From Oscillospiraceae bacterium (lineage in GTDB: Bacteria; Bacillota; Clostridia; Oscillospirales; Oscillospiraceae): 27,926 bases of DNA. The notes under the pieces are model-generated. The model saw nothing but the letters and a program-made list of their open reading frames with translations. It was not told the origin of the DNA and ran no database searches. The stretch lies in NCBI GenBank assembly GCA_016292445.1, contig JAEDIN010000014.1, positions 1-27,926 on the forward strand, written 5' to 3'. The number at the start of each line of letters is the position of its first letter. The first letter of the stretch is position 1. The translations under genes and the position numbers were made by a program. Of this stretch, positions 15,988 to 23,643 are shown one piece after another.

Positions 15988-18759
15988 ATGAGTTTTTTAG
16001 GTAGATTATTCGGCAGCCACACAGACCGTGAGCTTAAAAAAATATACCCGATAGTCGATAAGATCGAGGCACTTGAACCGCAGTTTCAGGCATTGAGCGA
16101 CGATGAGCTTCGGGCAAAGACAAACGAGTTCAAAAAGCGCTACAGCGAGGGCGAGGATCTTGACGATCTGCTGCCCGAGGCATTCGCCGCAGTCAGAGAG
16201 GCATCATGGCGTGTTCTCGGCATGAAGCCGTTTCGAGTTCAGCTCATCGGCGGCATCGTTCTGCACCAGGGACGAATTGCCGAGATGAAGACCGGCGAAG
16301 GCAAAACCCTTGTAGCCGTCCTGCCGTCATACCTCAACGCGCTGACCGGTGAGGGCGTCCATGTCGTCACCGTCAATGATTACCTTGCACGCCGCGACAG
16401 TGAGTGGATGGGCAAGGTGCATCGCTTCATGGGTCTGTCCGTCGGACTTATAGTTCACGGCCTTTCCAACGAGGAGCGCCAGGCGGCATATAATGCCGAT
16501 ATTACCTACGGCACGAATAACGAGATGGGCTTTGACTATCTGCGTGACAATATGGCGATTTATAAAGAGAACATGGTTCAGCGCGGCCATGTGTTTGCCA
16601 TCGTCGACGAGGTCGACTCCATCCTAATCGATGAAGCGAGAACTCCGCTCATTATTTCCGGTCAGGGCGATGAGAGCACCGACCTGTACCGTCAGGCAAA
16701 TGACTTTGTCTCAAGGCTCAGGAAGAAGGTCTATGCCAGCACCGACTCCAAGGAGGAGGAAGACGAGAATGTCGATGCCGACTACATAGTAGATGAAAAA
16801 GCGAGGACCGCTACGCTCACCGCAAGAGGCATCGAAAAGGCAGAGCGCGTTTTTAATCTTGAAAACTACTCTGATATCGAAAACTCGACCCTCACCCATC
16901 ATATCAATCAGGCACTCAAGGCGCACGGCATCATGAAGCGCGATATAGACTATGTCGTAAAAGACGGCGAGATACTCATCGTTGACGAGTTCACGGGCCG
17001 TATCATGCTCGGCCGCCGTTACAGCGAGGGTCTGCATCAGGCGATAGAGGCCAAGGAGCATGTCGATGTTCAGCGCGAGAATAAAACTCTTGCGACCATC
17101 ACCTTCCAGAATTACTTCAGACTTTACGACAAACTCTCCGGCATGACCGGTACCGCCGTAACCGAGGCGGAGGAGTTTGCTGCCATTTATCAGCTCGATA
17201 TTGTCGAGATACCCACGAACAAGCCCGTTGCGAGAATCGACTGGCCCGATGTCGTCTATAAGAACGAAAACGGCAAAAATAAGGCCATAATCGAGCAGAT
17301 AATCGCCTGCCACGAAAAGGGACAGCCTGTTCTGGTCGGTACAATATCCATCGAAAAGAGCGAGTATCTTTCAAATCTGCTTAAAAAGCGCGGTATAAAG
17401 CACAATGTGCTCAACGCAAAGCACCATGAGAAGGAAGCGGAGATAGTCGCGCAGGCAGGCAAGCTCGGTGCGGTCACCATAGCTACCAACATGGCCGGCC
17501 GCGGTACCGATATCATGCTCGGCGGCAACGCCGAATATCTGGCGAAAAACGACCTGCGCAAGGCAGGCTTTGCAGACGAGGTCATCGCCGAGGCTACCGG
17601 TTATGCCGAGACCGACGATGAGGAAATTCTCAAGGCAAGAGCGATGTTCCGCGAACGCATGGACGAGCACAAAAAGGTCTGCTCCGAGGAGGCCGAAAAG
17701 GTCAAGGCCGCCGGCGGCCTGTTTATCTGCGGCACCGAGCGCCACGAATCACGCCGTATCGATAATCAGCTGCGTGGCCGTTCCGGTCGTCAGGGCGACC
17801 CCGGCGAAAGCCGCTTCTTCATTGCAATGACCGATGATGTAATGCGTCTTTTCGGCTCGGAGAGAATGATGAATATGATGGAGACCCTCGGCGTTGACGA
17901 GGACACCCCACTTGACCACAAGATGCTTTCCGGCGCTATCGAGCAGGCCCAGAAGACCGTTGAGAGCCGCAACTTCCAGACCCGTAAATCCGTTTTGGAA
18001 TACGACGATGTTATGAACACCCAGCGTAACATTATCTATGACGAACGCCGCAAGGTGCTCGACGGTGAGGATATCCGCGACAGCATCCATAAGATGATAT
18101 CCGAGTTTATCTCCACCACCGTGAACGACGCTCTTGCCGGCGGCACTGCCGAAAATCAGGAGCATCTCAACGAGGTTTGCGCACCCTTTGAAAAGTACTT
18201 CCTCAGACGCGGCGAGATAACGATGGACTCTCTCGGCGGCAAGGCAAAGGCAGAGGCAATTACCGATGCCGTGAGCGAGGTTGCCGAGCGGGTTTACGCC
18301 GAAAGAGAGAAGGCGTTCGGCCTCGACCCCAACGGTGTGCCCATCATGCGCGAGATAGAGCGCGTTGTAATGCTCCGTGTCGTTGACGAGTATTGGATGG
18401 ATCACATCGACGCAATGGCAGAGCTCAAGCGCGGCATCGGTCTGCGCGGCTACGGCAATGTCAAGCCCATCGATGCCTACAAGCAGGAGGGCTTTGATAT
18501 GTTCGAGGCGATGATAAACGGCATCCGTGAGGAGACTGTGCGCAGAATTTTCACTATCCGCGTCCGCAAGGAGCAGGCGATAGAGCGCAAGGCGGTTTCC
18601 AAAAATCAGGCTGCCAATGTCGGCGGCGAGGTCGTCAAGAAAAAGCCCGTCAAGAAAGCTCCCAAGCCCGGCCGCAACGACCCCTGTCCCTGCGGCAAAA
18701 TGAAGCCGGACGGCTCACGCAGGTTAAAGTACAAGGAGTGCTGCGGCAGCAAGGAGTAA
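15988..18759 (+). CDS. secA: Protein translocase subunit SecA
   Basis: The ATPase motor that drives preproteins through the SecYEG channel at the cytoplasmic membrane. The 923-residue product shows Walker A EMKTGEGKT (99-107), the DEAD-type box IVDEVDSILIDEARTPLIIS, the second helicase domain with TIATNMAGRGTDIMLGG and RRIDNQLRGRSGRQGDPG, the scaffold and wing region, and a C-terminal zinc-binding SEC-C motif (NDPCPCGKMKPDGSRRLKYKECCG). It is somewhat longer than the ~840-residue Bacillus SecA, mostly from insertions such as the acidic stretch SKEEEDENVDADY. AAAGG at 15975-15979 precedes the ATG. It is transcribed alone, and a repeat-bearing spacer follows. Confidence 0.98.
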   Translation: MSFLGRLFGSHTDRELKKIYPIVDKIEALEPQFQALSDDELRAKTNEFKKRYSEGEDLDDLLPEAFAAVREASWRVLGMKPFRVQLIGGIVLHQGRIAEMKTGEGKTLVAVLPSYLNALTGEGVHVVTVNDYLARRDSEWMGKVHRFMGLSVGLIVHGLSNEERQAAYNADITYGTNNEMGFDYLRDNMAIYKENMVQRGHVFAIVDEVDSILIDEARTPLIISGQGDESTDLYRQANDFVSRLRKKVYASTDSKEEEDENVDADYIVDEKARTATLTARGIEKAERVFNLENYSDIENSTLTHHINQALKAHGIMKRDIDYVVKDGEILIVDEFTGRIMLGRRYSEGLHQAIEAKEHVDVQRENKTLATITFQNYFRLYDKLSGMTGTAVTEAEEFAAIYQLDIVEIPTNKPVARIDWPDVVYKNENGKNKAIIEQIIACHEKGQPVLVGTISIEKSEYLSNLLKKRGIKHNVLNAKHHEKEAEIVAQAGKLGAVTIATNMAGRGTDIMLGGNAEYLAKNDLRKAGFADEVIAEATGYAETDDEEILKARAMFRERMDEHKKVCSEEAEKVKAAGGLFICGTERHESRRIDNQLRGRSGRQGDPGESRFFIAMTDDVMRLFGSERMMNMMETLGVDEDTPLDHKMLSGAIEQAQKTVESRNFQTRKSVLEYDDVMNTQRNIIYDERRKVLDGEDIRDSIHKMISEFISTTVNDALAGGTAENQEHLNEVCAPFEKYFLRRGEITMDSLGGKAKAEAITDAVSEVAERVYAEREKAFGLDPNGVPIMREIERVVMLRVVDEYWMDHIDAMAELKRGIGLRGYGNVKPIDAYKQEGFDMFEAMINGIREETVRRIFTIRVRKEQAIERKAVSKNQAANVGGEVVKKKPVKKAPKPGRNDPCPCGKMKPDGSRRLKYKECCGSKE

Positions 18760-18763
18760 ATAA

Positions 18764-18787
18764 GCGGTCTTTTTCCGCCGATACTGC
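18764..18787 (+). repeat. Intergenic repeat, copy 1
   Basis: A 24-nt stretch that recurs 112 bp later with two differences. It contains a small GCGG/CCGC hairpin around a T-tract. Between the copies is an imperfect hairpin (about 18801-18820) and AT/GC-mixed sequence without a gene. The whole spacer 18760-18936 carries no open frame of note. Confidence 0.65.
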
Positions 18788-18875
18788 GTTGCGCGGCTTG
18801 GAAATACTTTAAGTATTCCCTGCACCGTGCGCCTTGTCTCGACGAAAAAATCCTCGCTTATGCAGATTAGAGGTT

Positions 18876-18899
18876 GCGGTCTTTTTCCGCCGACACCGC
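18876..18899 (+). repeat. Intergenic repeat, copy 2
   Basis: The second copy, 22 of 24 positions identical to copy 1 (differences at two T/C sites). Read through, the pair looks like the two edges of a ~136-bp dispersed element or a partial tandem duplication. The pgeF ribosome binding site lies shortly after it. Confidence 0.65.
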
Positions 18900-18936
18900 A
18901 AAATTCTTCGACCCATTGCAAACACAAGGAGCATAA

Positions 18937-19728
18937 ATGTTCACAGAAAACAGCCACAAAAACTGCATATACTTAACCAGCGACAAAATATCCGCCCGCC
19001 ATATGTTCACCACGCGCACAGGCGGCGCGAGCGAGGGCGTGTGGGCGTCGTGGAACTTCGGTGAAAACCGTGGAGACGACCCCGAATGCGTAAGAGAAAA
19101 TTACCGTCTTGCCGGTGAGATTTTTGGCTGCACGGCAGATGATTTTGTCGTCACCAGACAGGTGCATGAGAAAACTGTGCTCACAGCTTCTCACGAAGAC
19201 CGCCACACTCTGGGCACGGCTGTTCCGTATTCCGCCGACGGACTTGTAACCGCCGAAAAGGGTCTGCCGCTTATGATTTACATTGCCGACTGCGTTCCGG
19301 TACTGCTGCACGATGCAAAAGCCGGCGTCATCGGCGCGGTGCACTGCGGCTGGAAAAGCTCCGTTGCGGATATTCTCGGAGTCGCAGTGGGTAAAATGAT
19401 AGAGCTCGGCGCAAGTGCCCAAAACATCCATGCCGCGATAGGCGAGTCCATAGGCAAGTGCTGCTTTGAGTGCGACGATGATGTGCCGAACGCGGTGACG
19501 AAGTATCTCGGCGGTGAGGTCGAGGGACTGTTTGAAGCTAAGCCCAACGGCAAGACCCATGTCGATCTGCGCGGGGCAAATAAGCGCAGACTGCTGCAAT
19601 TGGGGCTTCGCGAGGAGAATATAGATGTGTCCTCCGAGTGCACAATGTGCAAGCCGGAAAAATATTGGTCGCACCGAGGCACAAACGGTGTGCGCGGCAG
19701 CATGGCGGCTGTCATAATGCTCGACTGA
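18937..19728 (+). CDS. pgeF: Peptidoglycan editing factor PgeF (multicopper-type laccase domain, YlmD/YfiH family)
   Basis: A 263-residue cytoplasmic protein of the family once called polyphenol oxidase, in which E. coli PgeF removes wrongly incorporated residues from peptidoglycan precursors and other members act as purine nucleosidases or adenosine deaminases. The metal site is visible: His77 in VTRQVHEKT, Cys119 in IADCVPVLL and His136 in AVHCGWKSS. The C-terminal KYWSHRGTNGVRGSMAAVI is typical. The usual HAGWRG is here HCGWKS. AAGGAG at 18924-18929 precedes the ATG. It is 11 bp ahead of the binding-protein gene, in one transcription unit with cdd. Confidence 0.93.
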   Translation: MFTENSHKNCIYLTSDKISARHMFTTRTGGASEGVWASWNFGENRGDDPECVRENYRLAGEIFGCTADDFVVTRQVHEKTVLTASHEDRHTLGTAVPYSADGLVTAEKGLPLMIYIADCVPVLLHDAKAGVIGAVHCGWKSSVADILGVAVGKMIELGASAQNIHAAIGESIGKCCFECDDDVPNAVTKYLGGEVEGLFEAKPNGKTHVDLRGANKRRLLQLGLREENIDVSSECTMCKPEKYWSHRGTNGVRGSMAAVIMLD

Positions 19729-19739
19729 AAGGATAAGCT

Positions 19740-21350
19740 ATGGCAACAAAAGCAAAAAGAATAACGGCGATGCTGCTTGCTGCGCTTTGCATCCTGTCGG
19801 TGTGCGCCTGCGGCAATGCCGCCGAAGACGATTATGTCAAGGGTCAGACCGCCGGCAAGGATATCAGCCAGTCGGTCGCTGCCGACGATGTGTTCACTCT
19901 CAATTACAGCACAAAGTACAGCATGAACCCCATGATTGCAACGAATACGAATAATCAGCTCGTATGCAATCTCGTGTACGAGAACATGATAGAGGTAAAC
20001 AATAACTATGAGGCCCTGCCAAATGTAATAACCGAGTGGAAAACCTCCGACGGCGGCGTGCATTGGGTGTTCACCGTGGACACCTCGCGGCGCTTCCACA
20101 ACGGCGAGCAGATGACGGCGAAGGATGTTGCTTACTCTCTGAATATTGCCATGAACTCGGAACGCTTTGCGAAAAGGCTCAACTGCGTCATCGGCTGCGG
20201 AGCAAACGATGAAAAGACCTTTTCCGTCACACTGAGCAAGGCGAATATGCTCCTGCCAAACCTCATGGCGGTGCCGGTTATCAAAAACGGCACCTACGGG
20301 AACGATTACCCCGACGGCACCGGCCCTTACAAATATGCCGATGATCACAAATCGCTCGTCAAGTTTGAAAAGTACCCCAATGCAGCAACGCTCCCGCTGG
20401 ATGTGATCTATTTAAAGGAGTACAACACCGTTGACTCCACCATCTCGGCGTTTGAGGATTCGCTTCTGGATATCGTCATGAACGACCCCAGCGCGCCGAC
20501 AAATCTGGGCTACGGCAGCTCAAATGAGATACGCGGTTTCAACACAACGAATTTCCATTACATCGGCACAAATATCGAGGACAGCGAGATGAGCTATGAC
20601 GGTCTGCGTTTTGCACTCAACTACGCCTTTGACCGCGAAAGCCTCGTCGAGCAGTTCGGCGGCTTTGCACTTGAGGCAGCTCTGCCCGTAAGCCCTGCCT
20701 GCTCGTTTTACAGCGAAAGCTATGCAAAGCAGTTTAACTACAACACTAAGCAGGTGCAGCAGATACTCTCCAACATGGGGCTCAAGGATTACGATGAGGA
20801 CGGCTTGCTGGAGATGAAGGTGGGCGAAGAGGTCAAGGAGATTGACCTTGACTTCATAGTCTGCAATGCCAGCAGTATAAAAACAAATGCCGCAAAGAAA
20901 TTCGCCGAGGACATGGCAAAGCTGGGCGTTAAGGTCAGCGTTCGAGAGCTAAGCTGGTCGGACTATAAAGCCGCGTTGGATGCGCGAGAGTTTGACCTTT
21001 ACTATGCCGAGGTCAGGTTAAATCCCGACTTTGACCTCTCGATGCTCTTTAAGCCCGAGGGCAAGCTCAACTACGGCAATGTCAATGACGAGATGCTTAT
21101 GGAGCTTATCGGCTCCTATCTTGCGGCGCAGACAAACGATGAGAGAAAAGAAGCCTGCGCAAATATGTGTGCGCAGATAATCAATAAGGGATATATAATT
21201 CCTCTGTGCTTTGAAAAGCATCAGATGATAACCCACAGAGGTGTTATCGAGGGCATCAAGGCCTGCGAGAACAATCCTCTGCTGAATTTGCAGAACTGGA
21301 CCGTGACCTTCGGCGAGGTCGAGAAGAAAACAGACGAGAACAATAAGTAA
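19740..21350 (+). CDS. Extracellular solute-binding lipoprotein, family 5 (oligopeptide type)
   Basis: A 536-residue ABC-type binding protein of the OppA/DppA family, which captures peptides or other solutes outside the membrane. The N terminus has a basic start and hydrophobic core ending in VCAC, with Cys24 as the likely lipid-modified residue. Family features include NPMIATNTNNQLVCNLVYENM, the strand WVFTVDTSRRFHNGEQMTAKDVAYS, and FALNYAFDRESLV. It is a complete binding protein, yet no cognate permease or ATPase gene is adjacent, so it must use a system encoded elsewhere. AAAGGA at 19728-19733 precedes the ATG. The neighbour cdd suggests, weakly, a link to nucleoside or cell-wall scavenging. 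Confidence 0.92.
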   Translation: MATKAKRITAMLLAALCILSVCACGNAAEDDYVKGQTAGKDISQSVAADDVFTLNYSTKYSMNPMIATNTNNQLVCNLVYENMIEVNNNYEALPNVITEWKTSDGGVHWVFTVDTSRRFHNGEQMTAKDVAYSLNIAMNSERFAKRLNCVIGCGANDEKTFSVTLSKANMLLPNLMAVPVIKNGTYGNDYPDGTGPYKYADDHKSLVKFEKYPNAATLPLDVIYLKEYNTVDSTISAFEDSLLDIVMNDPSAPTNLGYGSSNEIRGFNTTNFHYIGTNIEDSEMSYDGLRFALNYAFDRESLVEQFGGFALEAALPVSPACSFYSESYAKQFNYNTKQVQQILSNMGLKDYDEDGLLEMKVGEEVKEIDLDFIVCNASSIKTNAAKKFAEDMAKLGVKVSVRELSWSDYKAALDAREFDLYYAEVRLNPDFDLSMLFKPEGKLNYGNVNDEMLMELIGSYLAAQTNDERKEACANMCAQIINKGYIIPLCFEKHQMITHRGVIEGIKACENNPLLNLQNWTVTFGEVEKKTDENNK

Positions 21351-21379
21351 CCGCATTTGCGGCAGAACGGAGAATCAAG

Positions 21380-21766
21380 ATGACAGATAAGGAGCTGCTC
21401 AGTCTGGCAAGAGAGGCATCGTCAAAAGCATATGTGCCCTACTCAAAATTTGCGGTGGGTGCCGCGTTGGAATGCAGGGGCGGCAAGGTGTTCACCGGCT
21501 GCAATGTCGAGAACGCCGCCCTGGGTGATACTATCTGCGCGGAGCGCACTGCCTGCGTCAAGGCGGTCAGCGAGGGATACAGGGATTTTCTGCGCATCGC
21601 AATTTATGCCGAGAGCGAGGGCTATTGTATGCCCTGCGGCTCATGCCGGCAGTTTTTGTCGGAATTTGATAAGCACGGCGACATTGAGGTGCTCGCCTCC
21701 AGAGCCGACGGCCGATATGTGAGCTATCGCCTCCGTGAGCTCATGCCGCATACATTTAATTACTGA
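21380..21766 (+). CDS. cdd: Cytidine deaminase
   Basis: A 128-residue zinc enzyme that deaminates cytidine and deoxycytidine to uridine and deoxyuridine in pyrimidine salvage. The catalytic set is visible: Cys53 and Glu55 in TICAERTA (the CAE signature), and Cys86 and Cys89 in PCGSCRQFL. The N-terminal block YVPYSKFAVGAAL and CNVENAALGD are typical of the homotetrameric form. The length is normal. ACGGAGA precedes the ATG. The stop overlaps nothing but lies one base before the ATG of the LysR-type gene, so that gene is tightly coupled to cdd. Confidence 0.97.
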   Translation: MTDKELLSLAREASSKAYVPYSKFAVGAALECRGGKVFTGCNVENAALGDTICAERTACVKAVSEGYRDFLRIAIYAESEGYCMPCGSCRQFLSEFDKHGDIEVLASRADGRYVSYRLRELMPHTFNY

Positions 21767-21767
21767 T

Positions 21768-22025
21768 ATGGAGCTTGAGCAGTTAAGAGCTTTCCTTGAG
21801 GTCGCACAATGCAAGAGCTTTACGGCGGCTGCACATCGAATGTTTGTCAGCCACTCAACCGTGAGCAGGGAGGTATCGGCACTTGAGGCGGAGCTGGGCG
21901 TGAGCCTTATCGACCGTGGCAACCGGGTTTTCGGACTGACCGAGGCGGGGGAGAGATTGCGCGTCAGAGCGCAGGAGCTTGTTGCTCTTGCCGACGATAT
22001 AGAGCGGGAAATGCGCGATATATAA
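21768..22025 (+). CDS. Stand-alone LysR-type DNA-binding domain protein
   Basis: An 85-residue protein that is a LysR-family N-terminal domain and nothing else. It has MELEQLRAFLEVAQ, helix-turn-helix residues 18-37 (SFTAAAHRMFVSHSTVSREV), the second half EAELGVSLIDRGNRVFGLTEAGERL and the start of the linker helix. Full LysR regulators have about 290-300 residues, with a ligand-binding domain after this point. Here a stop follows at once, and the next ~70 bp show no continuing frame with LysR-like sequence before the terminator at 22098. It may be a degraded gene remnant or a genuine small regulator; the tight junction with cdd and intact motif argue for translation. No ribosome binding site is obvious, so reinitiation after cdd is likely. 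Confidence 0.82.
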   Translation: MELEQLRAFLEVAQCKSFTAAAHRMFVSHSTVSREVSALEAELGVSLIDRGNRVFGLTEAGERLRVRAQELVALADDIEREMRDI

Positions 22026-22097
22026 TGTAATGTGCGGTATATTTCCACTCTCGTAAGCTTTGCACAAAAAAATAAGTGAAATTTCTACGAAAAATAC

Positions 22098-22129
22098 AAA
22101 AAACGCTCTTGACACCAAGGGCGTTTTTT
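22098..22129 (+). terminator. Terminator upstream of the S10 operon
   Basis: A 14-bp stem (22098-22111 with 22116-22129, one G-T pair), loop ACAC, with A and T tracts on either side. It would stop readthrough from the pgeF-cdd unit. It shares bases with the next promoter. Confidence 0.85.
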
Positions 22130-22137
22130 GCTATTCT
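22109..22137 (+). promoter_or_regulatory. Sigma-A promoter of the S10 ribosomal operon
   Basis: Perfect TTGACA (22109-22114), 17-bp spacer and TATTCT (22132-22137). The -35 box lies inside the terminator's loop and stem, and the T-tract forms part of the spacer. Transcription should start near 22144, leaving a leader of about 295 nt before rpsJ. Confidence 0.85.
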
Positions 22138-22143
22138 AAGTGA

Positions 22144-22439
22144 GCGCCTGTGCGTTGCTGACGGGCGTATTATGCGATGAAGCGGGAGATTGCTCGTTTC
22201 CGAGGTAACTTCCGTGGAGTATGTCCGGTGCCGAAAGGCACATAATCGGGCGGCTGAAGCGTACTGCACATGGCGTATATCGTCTGTACGGTATCAGACC
22301 GGCTCAAAAAGGCCGGTTTGTTTTTCGGACAGAGTCTGATACGCACGGTTGAGTGTGCAAAATTGTGCTTCATCCGTACGGGACTTCAAGACAGTACCCA
22401 ATGCTGTCGAAAAAATTCGTACGAAAAAGGAGAAAAAAC
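22144..22439 (+). ncRNA. Long rpsJ (S10 operon) leader, candidate autoregulatory RNA
   Basis: No credible gene lies in this ~300 nt. Visible structure includes a GNRA-tetraloop hairpin (22228-22232 with 22237-22241), a hairpin followed by a T-run (22298-22303 with 22312-22317, then TTGTTTTTC) that could be an attenuator, and a 7-9 bp stem (from 22291 with up to 22342) that encloses it. A small hairpin (22390-22394 with 22404-22408) lies just before the ribosome binding site. In E. coli the S10 leader is controlled by L4; this leader has no close likeness I can name. Function is inferred from position and structure. Confidence 0.55.
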
Positions 22440-22754
22440 ATGGCAAGCAACAAGAACATGATCCGTATCCGCCTCAAGGCCTATGACCATCAGCTCATCG
22501 ACAAGGCAGCAGAGACTATCGTCGAGGCAGCCAAGCGCACCGATGCAAAGGTCTCCGGCCCCATCCCTCTGCCTACCAAGACCGAGGTCGTCACCATCCT
22601 CCGCGCTGTTCATAAGTATAAGTACAGCCGTGAGCAGTTTGAGCGCCGCACTCACAAGCGCCTGATCGATGTAATGGCTCCCACTCAGAAGACCGTCGAA
22701 GCCCTTATGTCCCTCGAGCTGCCCGCAGGTGTTGAGATCGAGATCAAGCTCTAA
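22440..22754 (+). CDS. rpsJ: 30S ribosomal protein S10
   Basis: A 104-residue small-subunit protein, which also acts in transcription antitermination as NusE. Recognisable blocks are IRIRLKAYDHQLIDKA, the signature GPIPLPTKTEV, and YKYSREQFERRTHKRLID. An open frame continues upstream, but ATG 22440 has AAAGGAG at 22426-22432 with a 7-nt spacer and gives the usual length. It opens the S10 operon and is separated from rplC by an unusually long structured gap of 141 nt. Confidence 0.98.
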   Translation: MASNKNMIRIRLKAYDHQLIDKAAETIVEAAKRTDAKVSGPIPLPTKTEVVTILRAVHKYKYSREQFERRTHKRLIDVMAPTQKTVEALMSLELPAGVEIEIKL

Positions 22755-22772
22755 GGCACAGCACATACCTCA

Positions 22773-22871
22773 TTAACCCACCCACAATTTTATCAACAAC
22801 CCATTGTCCGTAACTTGCGAATGCGGACGGGTTAAGTTGCCAGCCTCTGGGCAGGACCTAAGCGAGGCAAC
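22773..22871 (+). ncRNA. Structured spacer before rplC, candidate leader or regulatory RNA
   Basis: Most junctions in this operon are 4-20 nt, while rpsJ to rplC is 141 nt and folds well by eye. A 7-bp stem (22773-22779 with 22829-22835) closes a domain containing a 7-bp hairpin (22806-22812 with 22822-22828, one G-U pair). A second domain is closed by GTTGCC/GGCAAC (22836-22841 with 22866-22871), and ends 9 nt before AAGGAGG. It has no open frame. The placement fits translational or processing control of rplC-rplD, but this is inference. Confidence 0.55.
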
Positions 22872-22895
22872 CAATAACCGAAGGAGGAAAAAATA

Positions 22896-23624
22896 ATGAA
22901 GAAAGCCATTATCGGCAAGAAGGTCGGCATGACGCAGATCTTCGACGAAATGGGCAAGGTCATTCCTGTAACCGTTATCGAGGCAGGCCCCTGTGTGGTC
23001 ACCGCCAAGATGAGCGAGGAGAAGGAAGGCTACAGCGCAGTCCAGCTCGGCTACGAAGAAGTAACCGAAAAGCACATCTCCAAGCCCGAAGCAGGCCATC
23101 TCAAGAAGGCCGGCGTAGGCATGATGAAGCACCTCAAGGAGTTCAAGCTCGAGAATGCGGCAGAGCTGAATGTCGGCGATGTCATCAAGGCCGATACCTT
23201 CGCAGAAGGCGATAAGGTCGATGTCACCGGTACCAGCAAGGGTCACGGCTACGCAGGCGTTATCAAGCGCCACGGCGCACAGCGTACCCCCACCAGCCAC
23301 GGCGGCGGCCCCGTTCATCGCCACGCAGGCTCAATGGGCTCCAGCACCGACCCCAGCCGTATCTTCAAGGGCAAGATCGGCGCAGGCCACATGGGCGTTG
23401 ACCAGGTCACCGTTCAGAACCTTGATGTCGTCAAGGTCGATCCCGAACTCAACATGATAGTTATCCGCGGCGCAATCCCCGGCCCCAAGGGCGGTCTTGT
23501 TTATGTAAAGAGCACCATCAAGACGGCACCCGTCAAGAAGGGCGAGGGCGCAGGCATCAGCCTCAACCCGCAGAAGGCATCTGCCCGTGTCAACCCGCAG
23601 AAGGCTTCCGCACGAAACAAGTAA
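22896..23624 (+). CDS. rplC: 50S ribosomal protein L3
   Basis: A 242-residue large-subunit protein needed early in 50S assembly, close to the peptidyl transferase centre. Family blocks are KKAIIGKKVGMTQIFDE, the loop HGAQRTPTSHGGGPVHRHAGSMGSSTDPSRIFKG, and the C-terminal VIRGAIPGPKGG. Normal bacterial L3 is about 205-215 residues. Here a tail beyond residue ~205 carries two copies of NPQKASAR separated by one Val, encoded by 24-nt units at 23565-23588 and 23592-23615. Strong AAGGAGG at 22881-22887 precedes the ATG. Confidence 0.98.
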   Translation: MKKAIIGKKVGMTQIFDEMGKVIPVTVIEAGPCVVTAKMSEEKEGYSAVQLGYEEVTEKHISKPEAGHLKKAGVGMMKHLKEFKLENAAELNVGDVIKADTFAEGDKVDVTGTSKGHGYAGVIKRHGAQRTPTSHGGGPVHRHAGSMGSSTDPSRIFKGKIGAGHMGVDQVTVQNLDVVKVDPELNMIVIRGAIPGPKGGLVYVKSTIKTAPVKKGEGAGISLNPQKASARVNPQKASARNK

Positions 23625-23643
23625 GGAAAGGAGAGTTTCATAA

